The notes beneath the pieces are model-generated. The model was not told the origin of the DNA. It saw nothing but the letters and a program-made list of their open reading frames with translations, and made no database searches. Shown piece by piece: positions 24,401 through 34,500 of a DNA stretch of 64,000 nucleotides. How positions within the stretch are numbered: the stretch's first letter is position 1; each line of letters opens with the position of its first letter. Source of the stretch: Corbicula japonica (lineage: Eukaryota > Mollusca > Bivalvia > Venerida > Cyrenidae); the NCBI GenBank assembly GCA_038501625.1, contig JAZAYU010000005.1, forward strand, positions 1,612,001-1,676,000, given 5' to 3'. The position numbers and the translations under genes are program-made.

Positions 24401-25775
24401 TGGTAACTTCATTTTTCAGTTTATGACACACTGACTGGTCAGATTGTACGAAAACTTGAAGGCCACAGGTCCTGTGTACGAGATGTCTCATGGCATCCAT
24501 ATGAAAACAATATTGTTTCCACTTCGGTGAGTTATTGTACTAAAGTATTTTTGATACATTCAGATTCTGTGTTGGAGTAAAATTGCCTAATAAAGTTTTA
24601 GCAAGGCATTTATTAAGTTGATGTTAAATTACTAAACAGAATCTCAAATGCATAAAATATAGCACTGCAAGGAAAATTGAAAATTTGCAATCTATGTAGA
24701 TCCAGGACTGCCAGCACACTCATGCAGTCTGTTTAGGGTCTACACTGTTCGCATTCAGAAATAACCTTATGGAACTAAAAGCAAGCAATACAGATCCTGA
24801 TAAGATGGCACAAATCTGGATCCAAAATTAATTATGTGATTAAAGGTCTGTCAGTGCAATAATTATAGGTTATTAGACGTTTTACTGTACAATACGGGAA
24901 TATATTTGGACGAGTACACAGCTTGAAAAGTCATATTGGACGAGCCGTTAGGCCAGTCCAATATGACTTTTCAAGCTGTGTACGAGTCCAAATATATCCC
25001 TTATTGTACAGTAAAACGTCTAATAACCTTTTTATTCTACATCTAATAAATGATTTTGTTTTAGTCAATGTGTTTTTCGGCTTCTGTTAAACTACAAATT
25101 CCGAAATTTCTTCATCAGTTAACATGATGACATTGTCTGATTGAACCAGAAGACAACAATGAGTCACTGTCACCTGACGCTTTACTCGTCTCGTTGTGTA
25201 TTTAAAGACAAGCTCCTACACGACCACGTGTTTTTTTTTTCATTCAGATCATTTTTACGGTCAACGGCTTTTATCGTTGTAAAACAATGGTAAAGTGCAT
25301 TTGCACTTAATCATCCAAATTGAATATGAAAAAAATACGGACTTTTTTGGATCCAATACGGGAAAATATTGGACGGTCACGTGGTACAATTAAAGGACGC
25401 TAATTGGATGAATTTATTAGATGTAGAACAAAGGGTTAATATACAATACTGCTCATTGTGTAATAATAATCATTAAGCTGTAGTTTACATCACGGCTGTA
25501 TCACTTATTGTTTTCTCAGTATTAAATCTGCTGTTTTGTGATTGCAGTGGGACGGAACGTTACGTAAGTGGCAATATATGTCGCCAGATAACTTTGATGA
25601 TGGCGATGAGTTGGAACAGAGTTCTTCTGACTCAGAAAGAGAAACACGTATTAGCGGGTTCTTAAGGCGAAGTCACAGAATAAGGAAAAAGTCTGGCAGT
25701 AAATGCAAGAAGCGAGTCCGAAATGAAAGTCTTTGCAGTCTATCGGATAAGAAGTTTCGGGGCTTGTTTGATTAA
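12447..25775 (+). CDS. DCAF11: DDB1- and CUL4-associated factor 11 (WD-repeat protein 23), 5' end missing
   Basis: WD40 substrate receptor of CUL4-DDB1 ubiquitin ligases; known animal targets include NRF2-type factors. Fifteen GT-AG exons join in frame to 512 codons plus TAA: 12447-12535, 13115-13146, 14224-14316, 14832-14896, 16259-16359, 17318-17420, 17945-17988, 18499-18622, 19315-19372, 20005-20097, 20691-20783, 22217-22370, 23110-23265, 24420-24526, 25548-25775. Family hallmarks in order: GQVRIM, SYRQKAFCGTYSVDG, KDVGWSVLDTAFSPDG, GANDGHIYVYDRD, HDDDINAVAFAD, ILFSGGDDGLCKVWDRR, GDARYLLSNAKDQTMKLWDI, WDYRWQQVPRK, LHTLIRCHFSP, CVRDVSWHPYE. VWDRR and LWDIR fit the WDXR DDB1-contact motif. 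The last exon ends in an acidic/serine stretch and a Lys/Arg-rich tail (RRSHRIRKKSGSKCKKRVR) that I do not recall in vertebrate DCAF11, possibly a nuclear signal. The exon holding the acidic N terminus was not found. Exon ends were set by eye. Confidence 0.93.
12543..12750. mobile_element. Family A MITE copy beside a splice donor
   Basis: TTAACCCTTTCCGGTACAGG to TATATCCAGGAAAGGGTTAA. The first hairpin has lost its right arm. The left TTAA begins seven bases after the last base of a DCAF11 exon (donor GTAAGTG at 12,536). Confidence 0.85.
12770..12835. mobile_element. Family A MITE fragment
   Basis: A left end and first arm (ACTCCATATGTGTG, CCAGTGTAGAACCAGATCAG) only. Confidence 0.55.
13451..13691. 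mobile_element. Family A MITE copy
   Basis: AGCCCTTTCCTCCATATAAT to TCTATGGAGGACAGGGTTA, both hairpins present, inside a DCAF11 intron. Confidence 0.8.
14385..14636. mobile_element. Family C MITE (252 bp, long inverted ends)
   Basis: Left end GGGGCGCGCCACGGGAAAAG and then GTACCTTCGG; right end CCGAAGGTACCTTTTCCCGC and GACGCGCCCC. The interior is AT-rich and holds TTATGACGTCAT, an exact TGACGTCA (CRE-type) octamer. No coding capacity. Related copies: 23798, 53951, 62596 and a worn one at 29112. Confidence 0.85.
15262..15380. mobile_element. Family A MITE fragment
   Basis: A diverged left end (CCCCTTACACCATGGATATG) and one worn hairpin ending ACACTGTTAGTGG. Confidence 0.5.
15387..15628. mobile_element. 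Family A MITE copy, well preserved
   Basis: TTAACCCTTTCACCCATATA to TACAGAGGAAAGGGTTAA. Both hairpins are almost perfect: GCAACCAGTGTAGATCC with GCACTGGTCGC, and GCGAACAGTTTAGATCC with GGATCTAAACTGTTCGC. Confidence 0.88.
15629..15720. mobile_element. Family A MITE fragment
   Basis: One hairpin half (AGCAAACAGTGTAGATGATA with GGATCTATACAGGTTGCC). Confidence 0.5.
15736..15924. mobile_element. Short TIR element (about 189 bp)
   Basis: The ends TACCGTCATTGTTTGAATAT and ATATTTGAACAATGACGGTA are inverted over about 28 bp (continuing as AAGCCGCA / TGCGGCTT). The interior shows a further GTGCGGCTAA / TGCGGCTTAT pairing. No coding capacity; its family is not certain to me. Confidence 0.75.
15926..16165. 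mobile_element. Family A MITE copy, diverged
   Basis: Left end ACTTTACTCCATGGGATATT, right end TATAGAGTTAAGGGTTAA, two worn hairpins between. Confidence 0.65.
16290..16770 (+). repeat. Tandem array derived from a DCAF11 exon (one live, four dead units)
   Basis: A unit of about 101 bp starting AGTTACAGACAGAAAGCTTT covers the last two thirds of the exon at 16259-16359, its splice donor and the start of the intron. Units: 16290-16390 (live exon part), 16391-16491, 16492-16564 (28-bp deletion), 16565-16669, 16670-16770. The copies keep CTGTAGACGGCAA, the CCTCACAAGGTGAGT-like donor and a TTCTTTGYTAG end. They carry stops and frameshifts (for example TGTGGCATGTAATC in the second unit), and no unit after the first has a full acceptor-to-donor open exon. 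Confidence 0.92.
17459..17690. mobile_element. Family A MITE copy
   Basis: CACCTTTTATTCCATATATA to TATATGGAGTAAAGC with worn hairpins; starts about 40 bp after a DCAF11 donor. Confidence 0.7.
17691..17790. mobile_element. Family A MITE fragment
   Basis: Hairpin half with CACCAGTGTAGAGTCTACAC and further GTAGACCCAGATCAACC / AAGGTCTACAC arms. Confidence 0.5.
18075..18492. repeat. Degenerate 25-bp minisatellite, about 16 units
   Basis: Units resemble ACACATTTTCCAGTTACAAT plus TCTTG. Each contains TTTTCCAG, which looks like a splice acceptor, and the array ends a few bases before the true DCAF11 acceptor (TATTTTAG at 18,491-18,498). Confidence 0.85.
19125..19212 (-). mobile_element. SINE tail fragment
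   Basis: AAAAAAAGGTGAAATATGCA then TATCAGGAATTGCCACATTC matches the 3' end of the tRNA-derived repeats at 59,174 and 62,128. Confidence 0.45.
19440..19681. mobile_element. Family A MITE copy
   Basis: TTAAACGCTTTTCTCCATAG to TATATGGAGGAAAGGGTA; both hairpins well formed. Confidence 0.8.
19698..19932. mobile_element. Family A MITE copy, diverged
   Basis: TTTACCCTTTATCTACAAGG to ATAATGGATTAAAGGGGTAA; hairpins worn. Confidence 0.6.
20199..20440. mobile_element. Family A MITE copy, well preserved
   Basis: TTAACCCTTTCCTCCATAAA to TCTATGGAGGAAAGGGTTA. In the second hairpin the arms read GCGAACAGTGCAGATCC and GGATCTACACTGTTCGC. Confidence 0.88.
20808..20943. mobile_element. Family B fold-back element
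   Basis: AAGGTTATAAAACTGAGATT to CTCAGTTTTATTACCTT; a few arm mismatches (CTAATTGGCTGG against GCCAATCAGATG) make it slightly older than the others. It lies 25 bp after a DCAF11 donor. Confidence 0.85.
21018..21153. mobile_element. Family B fold-back element
   Basis: AAGGTTATAAAGCTGAGTTT to AGCTCAGTTTTATAACCTT, near-perfect palindrome in the same intron as the copy at 20808, centre TGGCGACTGGTCGCCA. Confidence 0.85.
21170..21965. repeat. Minisatellite of about 33 bp with 133-bp higher-order period
   Basis: Units of about 33 bp contain GCACATATGTG and TAGTT/TAGTCC. The phrase GTTAAGTTCAAA recurs at about 21288, 21421, 21559, 21692 and 21824, giving a four-unit higher-order period of 132-138 bp. 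The edges are more diverged than the middle. Open frames across it are repeat artefacts. Confidence 0.88.
22380..22770. other. Intron sequence, nothing recognised
   Basis: DCAF11 intron DNA after the 22,370 donor. No repeat border or exon was recognised. Confidence 0.4.
22775..22872. mobile_element. Family A MITE fragment
   Basis: Left end and first hairpin only (TTTCATGGAGTAAACC, GCGAACAGTGTAGATCC with ATAATTTACACTGTC). Confidence 0.6.
23798..24038. mobile_element. Family C MITE copy
   Basis: GGGGCACGTCATGGGAAAAG to CTTTTCCTGTGACACGCCCC, with TATGACGTCATA near the right side. Same orientation as the copy at 14385. Confidence 0.85.
24660..24862. mobile_element. Family A MITE remnant
   Basis: Worn hairpins (ATCTATGTAGATCCAGGACT; CAATACAGATCCTGATAAGA) without clear outer ends. 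Confidence 0.5.
24868..25431. mobile_element. Fold-back element with 160-bp palindrome and outer inverted repeat
   Basis: 24868-25029 is a near-perfect palindrome (AGGTTATTAGACGTTTTACT facing AGTAAAACGTCTAATAACCT, centre near GGACGAGCCGTTAGGCCAGTCC). It is followed by TTTTATTCTACATCTAATAA at 25,030, whose complement TTATTAGATGTAGAACAAA lies at about 25,416-25,434. This suggests a second, larger TIR element beside or around the palindrome. No protein is encoded. Confidence 0.7.
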
Positions 25776-26180
25776 AGTATAACTTGTGAATATTTAATAA
25801 TTGTGCTCATTATACAGTAATTTCCAAGTTTCCTAAGGTTTAACACACCAACCTGGAATTCAGAATATTGTGTGCATATATTACCTATATGCATCAACGA
25901 AACTTATATGAGTTTTACATAAATTTGTGTTTAACTCGTAAACTGCCTGGACCTAGAAACTAGGAATGTAGGCAAGGCTTGAGGATTTATATACTTACAT
26001 CATAATGTACATGAATATATTAACCAAGAAGCATGAAGCAGATGCTGAATATTGAATCAGAATTAATCTACTCATGCCCATAACTGGACCTTAACAATCT
26101 GTTTATATGGGAAGTGTGAGCTGGTGGAATATAAGGTTCATTTAATATAGGAGCCTCTGGACTTGTTGACTGAAAATGAC
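25776..26180 (+). other. DCAF11 3' flank
   Basis: Sequence after the stop codon, without a close canonical AATAAA; the first one I see on this strand is at 26,640-26,645. The 3' UTR may therefore extend through the minisatellite that follows. Confidence 0.4.
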
Positions 26181-26466
26181 ATCACTAAAAATAAGTTCTT
26201 CTGTGAGGATGACATCACTAAAATTTCTTGTGTTAAGATGACATCACTAATAGAGCTTGTGTTTAGAGGACATTACTGAAATCAGTGATTATGTAAAGTT
26301 GACATTAAAATCATTGCTCATATTTAAATGACATCACATGAAATCAGTCTTGATGTTAAAATGACATCACTATAATCAGTGCTCATGTAACAATGACATC
26401 ACTGAATTCAGCCCTCATATTAAGATGACATCACTAAATTTAGTGTTGATGTTAAGATGACCACTC
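26181..26466. repeat. Degenerate ~33-bp minisatellite with TGACATCA core
   Basis: About nine units of the kind AGATGACATCACTAAAATCA plus GTGCTCATGTTA. The conserved core TGACATCAC differs by one base from the CRE octamer. It lies in the probable 3' UTR or immediate downstream region of DCAF11. Confidence 0.8.
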
Positions 26467-28235
26467 ATGAGTCAATGATGTGTCCTGATTTAAATAGCAT
26501 TGATTTGGTGTAAAATTGATTTGGTTTAACAGAGTTTTTGTTTAGAAATGATCTGGTTTAGGAAGGAGAGATTTGGAGATGACATTCCTTAAGAAGAAAG
26601 TGCAACAGTGACTTGGATTATACTGGTTGACAGTAAAGAAATAAACAGGTGTAGAAATCAAGGACAGCAAACTTATGTTTGAGCAATCTATATAATTGTT
26701 TTACAAATGTCTTTCGAGATATTTGGAGATATTGCTGACATTTATAATCTTTTTATAATGGGAAAAATAATTTATTTTCTTTCTTTTTCTGTAATACTTC
26801 ATCATACTAATGTTAGTGTATATTTGTGAAATTCTGAGTGTTGGTTTCGTTAACAGATCATCTTTTCATTAAGCATTTATCATTTTCATGTTTATAGAAA
26901 GCAATGCATCAAATTTTTATGTGTTTTCTGTGTACCCACACATTTACTTTGTACCCACATATTTTTGGTGTACCCACACACATTTTCTGTGTGTCCACAT
27001 GTTTTCTGTGAATTTAAACTGTTTACCCTTGTATGTGTATCGACAGATGTACATAGATTCAACACGTACATAAAAAATTCTTATAATATATGCTTTTCAT
27101 GTAAAGTATTTTTTGAAACAAGTATGCATAAATGTTACTTTCACATATTTATAATTTTGTTTACAATTTTAATTTATGTGAATTAACACTGATCTAGACT
27201 GTTTTGTATATAGTTATTAGAATTGATTATTATAATTGTTTTGTTTTGAGTAAAAAATATTAATTATGATGAAAAATTTGGATAACAAAAAATGAAATGA
27301 AATTTTCATTTTTTGTTGTTTAAAAAAACAAAAAACAAATGAGTCAAGTTATGAAAATATATTTATTCATTGTATTTTTAAAATTACTCAGTTTATGCTC
27401 ATTTGTACAACCATTCTGTTTAAAATTTATTTCCAATAAATTCAACAATAAGGCCTTTTCTTGTTCAGATGAATTTAGTTTTAATTTTCACATACTTTTT
27501 TTGGTTCAGTTTCTGATTGTATTATATTCAACAAGGTCTACAGTTTCCACATGATGCATTTCCTCACATGCATCACACATAGCAAGGGACAGTAAAACTT
27601 GCATAAAATTACAGAGTTTTTTAAATGTAATTTAATAATTGGTTACTGGCTCAGAATTATTATATCTTTACAGAAAATGGGTAACCAGCGTAAAAGGTGT
27701 TCCTTTATCTTGTACTGGTTGCTATTTGTTTCAAAATAACATATTAAAATTTGTTGAAAGTTAAATATGTATAAACACTAATCTTTTTCAAATTTACCCA
27801 TGTATCTGTTATTGTTAAGTTTTCCTGCTTTGTTTCATGTGTTCTCCACATATTAGTGTAGTCTTTACCAAATTATGTTAACACCTGTTTAGAATAGTTG
27901 GTTTCCACAGGAACTTCCAAATTACAGACCATTGCTGGTTTTCAACTTTGATTTTGTGGGGTAGGGGTGCAAGGGGCGGGGGTTAGATGGCGGTACGTGT
28001 GGAGATCCATAAATTATCATCCTAGCTTGAAAAGAAAACAAAAACACAAAAGCTGTTATAAACATTTGTAAAGGCTTAATATAGGCGGCTTACTAGACTC
28101 ACCTTCATCTTGCCAGCAACATTGTGATGCATTTCATACTCATTTGTTTTCCTGTTTATTACTGTTTATTTAACAAATGTTTAAAATCAGTTCCATGGAA
28201 TGTTTGTAGTTTATTTTGTTCATTATTTTTTGCAA
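26467..28235. other. Intergenic DNA
   Basis: AT-rich sequence with a short CCCACACATTT-type tandem patch at about 26,930-27,010. No gene was recognised; the small open frames are low-complexity. Confidence 0.4.
26640..26645 (+). promoter_or_regulatory. Candidate poly(A) signal of DCAF11
   Basis: AATAAA, the first canonical hexamer on the + strand after the DCAF11 stop, 865 bp downstream. No transcript data support it. Confidence 0.3.
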
Positions 28236-28475
28236 AACCCTTTCCTCCATATATATGCATTTTATTGCCTGGGCAAACAGTGTAGATCTCAATCATCAGG
28301 GACATTTGTGGAGTCTGAGCAGGATCTGTACTGTTCACTTTTAGATTCATTAGGTTATTTCTGATCAAGATGTGAAGGGTGTAGATCCTGATTGGATGAC
28401 ACAAATGAGCTAACTGAACTGGATCTACACTATTTGCCCATGTGATAAAGGTGTATCTATGGAGGAAAGGATTAA
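28236..28475. mobile_element. Family A MITE copy
   Basis: AAACCCTTTCCTCCATATAT to TCTATGGAGGAAAGGATTAA; both hairpins diverged. Confidence 0.75.
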
Positions 28476-28844
28476 TTTTTGTTTAACATTGATGCACATT
28501 CTAAATCCAGGGATAGTAAGTGATATGAAAAACTATTTTGACCTTTATGTGTTGTCAGGACTGGTCCTGATTTAAGGCTTTGCAAGTCTGAATTTTTCAA
28601 AAAGTAGAGAAAAATTAAGTTTAAGGACATGTGTGCAGATTTCAAGACTGTACAAAGTTTGATTTATATTGGGCCAGAACCATTGCAACAAAGATCTTGA
28701 GGGGTTAGATTTTTCATATGAAATTCGAGGACATGTATGATTTTTCAACTTGCATATTCCAGTAAAGAAACATACAAGTAAGATAAAAAGCTTAGAATCT
28801 GTTGATGAATAAAGTTATATTATATGAGAAATGTTTCTGGTTGA

Positions 28845-29087
28845 TTAACCCTTTTCTAAATATAATAAGCATTTGTAGGCATGTGCGACCAGTGTAGATT
28901 CAGATCTGCCGACACATCCGTGCCGTCTGATAAGGATCTGCACTGGTCGCATTTTGGTCAGAAATAACCTAACGAATCAAAAAGTGAACAGTTTAGATCC
29001 TGATCAGACAGCAAGGAAGTGCCGGCTGATCTGGATCTAAACTGTTCACCAATGCAATAACTGTGTATCTATGGAGGAAAGGGTTAA
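28845..29087. mobile_element. Family A MITE copy, well preserved
   Basis: TTAACCCTTTTCTAAATATA to TCTATGGAGGAAAGGGTTAA, both hairpins near perfect, TTAA at both borders. Confidence 0.88.
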
Positions 29088-29111
29088 GACTAGATTGTTA
29101 ATATTACATGA

Positions 29112-29692
29112 AGCATGTCACGGAAAAAGGCATCTTTCAGGATATTTTTTACATATTAAGTTTGTATTATAATTCGACAGCACTCACAATTATATATTGA
29201 TTTCTATTAATTAATAGGTGAAATTGTCACTTATTTTAACCCTTTTCTCTATAGACACACCTTTATTGTGTGGGCGAACAGTGTAGATCCAGATATGCCG
29301 GCACATCCACTGAAGATATTTTTTCACATCATGAGGCTTGAATAAAGTTTACATAAATTAAAATATGGGTTAATCCAATTTAAATAATTATGCAGGTGGT
29401 AACACAATATTTTTAAAATAAGCAAATGGGTTGGGCTCGGTTAAAATATTAGGTATATTTTAACCCAGGGTTGGGGTACAAGTTATGCCAACATTAGATA
29501 CAGCCTGTTCCAAAAACAATTTTGTTGTTCCTGTATTTGAAAAACACTTACCTTGATCAAATTTTTTTTCGTAACTGATAAGACATTTTTTGACACATTT
29601 TGAAACATGATGCTCATCTTTATTCTGTCATTTTCAAGAACTGTCGAGATCAACTCTCCGAAGTTTCCTTTTCTCATGACATGCTCCATTTA
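29112..29692. mobile_element. Old family C copy with nested family A fragment
   Basis: The left end GCATGTCACGGAAAAAGGCA and right end GTTTCCTTTTCTCATGACAT (then GCTCC) match family C ends with many changes. The interior was enlarged to 0.58 kb, and a family A left half (29,236-29,312, TTAACCCTTTTCTCTATAGA) is inserted in it. Confidence 0.6.
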
Positions 29693-31300
29693 ATAATGTT
29701 CATGAAATTTATATTACATTAAAATTTTTATGAATTACAATCATGCCTTGGTGATTGACATTAGTTTGTTTGCTTGTACAGAATAAATAAAGGCCAGTGA
29801 ATGACTTGTGACTTTGGGATATATCCTTCATGCTTAAAAATCTTATATGGCAAGTTCATGTTATGCCTCGAACACGTGTTTTTGCCGTTTACGCTGCTGT
29901 GCATGGCACACTGAATCTCTGAATTTTAATCGGTGGTTAAACCCTAGTTCTCGCCTGATAACCACGGTGACCGCCGAGAACTATGGTCTGGATATGTAGT
30001 TTTCGGTGATAGCCATAATTTTCGAACAAATAGCTACAGTAACGATGGTAACTATGGTTATCGGCGTCACCAATAACTGGTTTTCGGACTGATATCCGTA
30101 GCTGGGTTAATATATTTTAACCCGGTCTTTAGTTATTGGCCCGTTACTATATGCCGTTCGTCCATAATTTCGGGGGTTTAACAGACGAATTTTACACTGG
30201 CGCTCTTAATAATTGTATTTCAAATGTTTATGTTTTATTCACCAACTGCAGTCACTTATGTTTGACCGAATTAAAAGCCAAAAATTTAAGGTCGTCACTA
30301 TTTAACACATATACTGCCGCCATTTGCAACAGATATCGACCCTCTGAATCTCACAGACGCTTTCTCATATTTTCGGGACTTTCGATTGGATGTAAATTAT
30401 AACCATGAGAAACCCACATGATTCGATTTTGTTCACCTTAAACATCGATAACAATTTGATCCCGACATAGTGTGAGAAAATGTCTAAAATTTTAACTCGT
30501 TTTGTTTAGTTTTGGGACTGAAACAGGAAAGCAGTCGAACAGAGAAATTGTTTTTTACTTACTTAAATGTTTTTTAATATTATAATTCAGCAAAGTTTTA
30601 TGCTTTTTTTTAATGATATTGGAGTGCAACAGTCAATAAAAAGATAGATATCGGATTAATTGTGCACACCGCATGTCATCAACACCCATCAGAGGCCTGA
30701 ATAAAAAAGTGATATGAGGCTTTCTGATAGCAGTGGTTAATGTAAGTCAAATGGAACAATTCCAGAACCAGGCAGCGGAGATAGCAGAAGATTGGCGATT
30801 GACTGTAAAGGGAAATAACCGCTGCAAATAGTTTTGCGTCTGCTTTCGGTCGTCAGGGGAGGTTACTGCGGGGAACTGGTGTTCAGCTAAATACTGGGAA
30901 CCGTAAAATCCTCTCACAAGTCTTGATCATTAGACAGACTCTCTTGCTGTCCAATCGAATTTTACTGCTTATTGTAATGGTATAAATATATGTTTCTAGT
31001 AGTTTTACTACTTCAAGAACTAAGAAAGGAACATACAGGCAGTAATAATGACAGCTTTTATCTTTATATACTTAAAGAAATATATTAGTGCTTATAGTTG
31101 CGTTTCTTTTTTTTAGTATATAAAAGTACACGAACCATTTTTTCCATACAAATAGTTTTATCAATATTATCTATTAAATGCTAACCAGTATACAAACAGT
31201 ATTATAACATAAAACATAGGATTCATTATAATTGATTTAAATGGGTCCGATTCGGATGTGAAAATTCAGCCCGATTGAACTTAAATTGGCTATACCATAA
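29693..31300. other. Intergenic DNA
   Basis: No gene was recognised. An 88-codon plus-strand frame at 30,136-30,402 has no start context, splice or family support. Sequence around 29,940-30,090 has short internal repeats (ACCACGGTGACC, GTAACGATGGTAAC). Confidence 0.4.
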
Positions 31301-31315
31301 GTTGACTTACACTGC

Positions 31316-31543
31316 TAAAAGGTGTTCCTTTGGGTCCGTTGTTGTTTCGCTCTTTCGACCACTTTGGCCAGACCATGAATACGCGAAACCACAATGCGAG
31401 AGCGCGGCACCAAGATACAACGTACTTTTGCGACCGCGGATAGCGTGTTCGCGATTTCGCATCGTGCTTTCGACTTTTCGCGGTTTGCCTCAAATTGTCG
31501 ACAAGAAGAAACAACGATGGCCCCAACGGAACACCGTACTATA
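31316..31543. mobile_element. TIR element of about 0.23 kb
   Basis: TAAAAGGTGTTCCTTTGGGT and CCCCAACGGAACACCGTA are inverted imperfectly, continuing inward as CCGTTGTTGTTTC and GAAACAACGATGG. The GC-richer interior gives overlapping open frames on both strands, which I do not take as coding. Confidence 0.55.
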
Positions 31544-31557
31544 GTTAAATTTAATTC

Positions 31558-34500
31558 TTATAAAGTGCCCACAAGTTTTACGGCGTCAATTTCTACGTAG
31601 TAGTTGCAGACCGTAGCATCAGTTTCAATACGAAACTCCTTCGTGGGATACGGTAGCACCTGTAACAACAAATAACGTATGTAAATAAACTTGCTAAAGT
31701 TACAGCATTTGCTTCTTTCAACTAACATTTTAAGATACCTTGTCACCTATCGGGACTAAAGTATTAAGTGTTTTCAAATATCGAAATTAACCCCCTCACA
31801 TCCTTCAATATTAATATAAACAAAGTGTTTGTATCCGGATATCCGTTCGGATCGTTCAACGGATATTCGGATCCCAAATTCGGAATCCGTTGAGATCCCT
31901 AAAATTTCTCATTCAAACAAAGGAAGATAGGTCAACAAAATAAATGAGTTAACCTACAAGTGAAAAAAACAACAAAAGTCAATGTTGTTAGTAAACTTCA
32001 CTCACTCTGGGTTGTTCAGTTACAATAACATGTAATAATTATTGTACAACAACCCAGACTCACTTTAGGTCCTAAAATGTACTGATAATTCCAAACTTTT
32101 AGCGAAATTCGCTCCTGTTTAGTAGTTTATAGGGATAACAACGCAATACAGTACGATTAATATTAACCACATGTGAATTTCAGTTTACCTACATTTAATC
32201 GTGGTGCAAATATTCTGGAACTCTTGAAAGCCTTTATATTTGTTGTACTCCAAATAGTTTTCCAAGTTCCGATGTTGTCCTTTGCCTTGATAGCGCTTAA
32301 CCCACCAGCGTTAAAAGTCTCGTATATTTCTAGACTCGTCACATATACCGCTGTGGAGAACTGCACCTGACAAAATAGTTGACATCAATATTAGTGATGA
32401 TTTTATTTTTATTTGTGTAGGTCTTCTTTTCATAGATTTTGAGAGTCAACCGATCCAAGATTAAAAAATCCTCATTAAATATTTACTGTTTTTTTTTTGT
32501 AAATATGATAAAGAAAATGAATAATAACGAATAAAGAACCAACGAAAATTGAGTATGAGTGAAAACCAGGAAATTTCTTGCTAATAAATTAAGTGCATCT
32601 ACAGTATCATGAGTATATCCGAATATAAGCTCAATAAACTGCCAACTGGTACCAAGAGTGGATATAAAATATATACCTCCGACTAGTCGGTATACGAACA
32701 TGGTATACCAAGAGCGAGTTCACAAATGTATACCTCAATATACTCCAATTTGCCCGGTAAACTGGCTGCCCACGCATGCTCATAATCTCCATATTTTGGA
32801 TACACGTCTGGCTTTCCTCTTATTTCGTTGGCACACCAACTAAAAAGAATAGAAACATCAGCTTTCAACTCTCAAGTTAGCTCATTTTAGATCGTTGGAT
32901 ATTTTGTCCTAAATTAAAAATTCCAATCGTAATAAAAAGAATAGAAACACCAACACTGCCCTAATTAAATCATGTTTATAAATACGTCGAGTGTTTCTCT
33001 GGTAGCACGGCATGTATCCAAATAATCAGCGCTCGGATGACAACGTCAGGCTCGGATGATAAGAGCGGCTCGAGTTGCGGATAAGAGTGAGAAAAATGTA
33101 ATTATTTTTACTTTTATCTATTACTGACGCCGATTTAAATCACGTTAGTGGTTGCAATTGTTCAAGGCCAACATAAGCTATATAAAACTGCAATGGTTTT
33201 TGCTGACAGTCGCTACATTGTGGTGAAAATCACCAAAGAAGGTGGAAAATTCGACCAATCGCTCAAAATTAAACAAGTTTCCATCTGTATTTAGGTAGTT
33301 GAGTAAAGAAAACATAACTATTTGATCCTTTACTGTCCCTCTATTAATAAACAATTACAACATGGTAACACAGTTTGGTAAAAATGAATCTAAATCTTAC
33401 TTTTTATGAAGATGTCAAAGCGAGATGGATAATCGCTGGTTTCAGTAAAATTTGTTAAAGATAATAGGTGGCTCAAACGACCCCTCATCTACAGGCCAAA
33501 TTTTAACAAAATGTTTTTTGATGAAGGGATTCACACTTGTAACAGGGTTTTCCTTGACAAATTGTGGTTTCTTTTGCAACCAATAGAAATAACTGATTCA
33601 ACATGAAACGAGAAATGAAATAAAATGTTTATTGGAAAAAATTAAAGAAGAGCCGTCGGTATCTTTCTGCTAGATGGATAAAAATTAAAATAAATAAAAT
33701 AAGTCACTAGTGACTTTTCGATTGTCTTTTGCCAGAAAAACTTATATGAGAAAATTTTTGGAACTAACAGGACATTCTTTTGTTTTTAAAGATGTTGTAG
33801 CGATTATCTCTTGTATGTCATTTTTTTTTATGAATGATGAATATAATCCGGTCTGTGACTGTGATGCATTTTTGTTGGGATGTCACTGCGTTTGGTATGA
33901 CACTTGGTAGGACTCGAATACGGTATCCTTTTTTACCAGTTGACTCATCTTGTAGAAATTCCTGGTATTTGATGCACGAATGCCCATGTAATAGCGTCAA
34001 GTGGGAGACAACCTCTGTCAAAGATTCCCACTCTGTGCCACACCAGTAGCATTTGAAACCAGTGCTCATAGTTTCTGCAATATGATTAAATATGCAATTG
34101 ATTACACTTCGTGGCGCTTAACTTGATAAGAGCGTGAATTGGTTCTAAGAAAGAATGGTATATTTGTAAGTTTCATATTGCTAAGCATCGTATATCAATA
34201 CGGACCATATGTCTATGGAAAAAACATTGGAAATTTTGTATCACAGTATGGTGTTCAGTACTGGTCACATCCAGAAGCGCCACCGGTGTCTAGAACTGGG
34301 TGTGTGTATAGAACCAATGAATGATTTTGAACGTTAACAACTACACGCTGAAAACTAGCAAACTGAGGTTACCTCAAAAGGGCATAAAACCTGAATTATG
34401 ATATGATTCGAAATGATATATTGTACATCTAAATCACTTAAGATTACTACAGTGCCAATATAAATTGTATGACCTTCATTATTACTTACCGAAAATAGAT

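Noticed and set aside
31275..31600. Overlapping 68-89-codon frames on both strands
   Set aside because: They fall inside a GC-richer inverted-end element and have no coding hallmarks.
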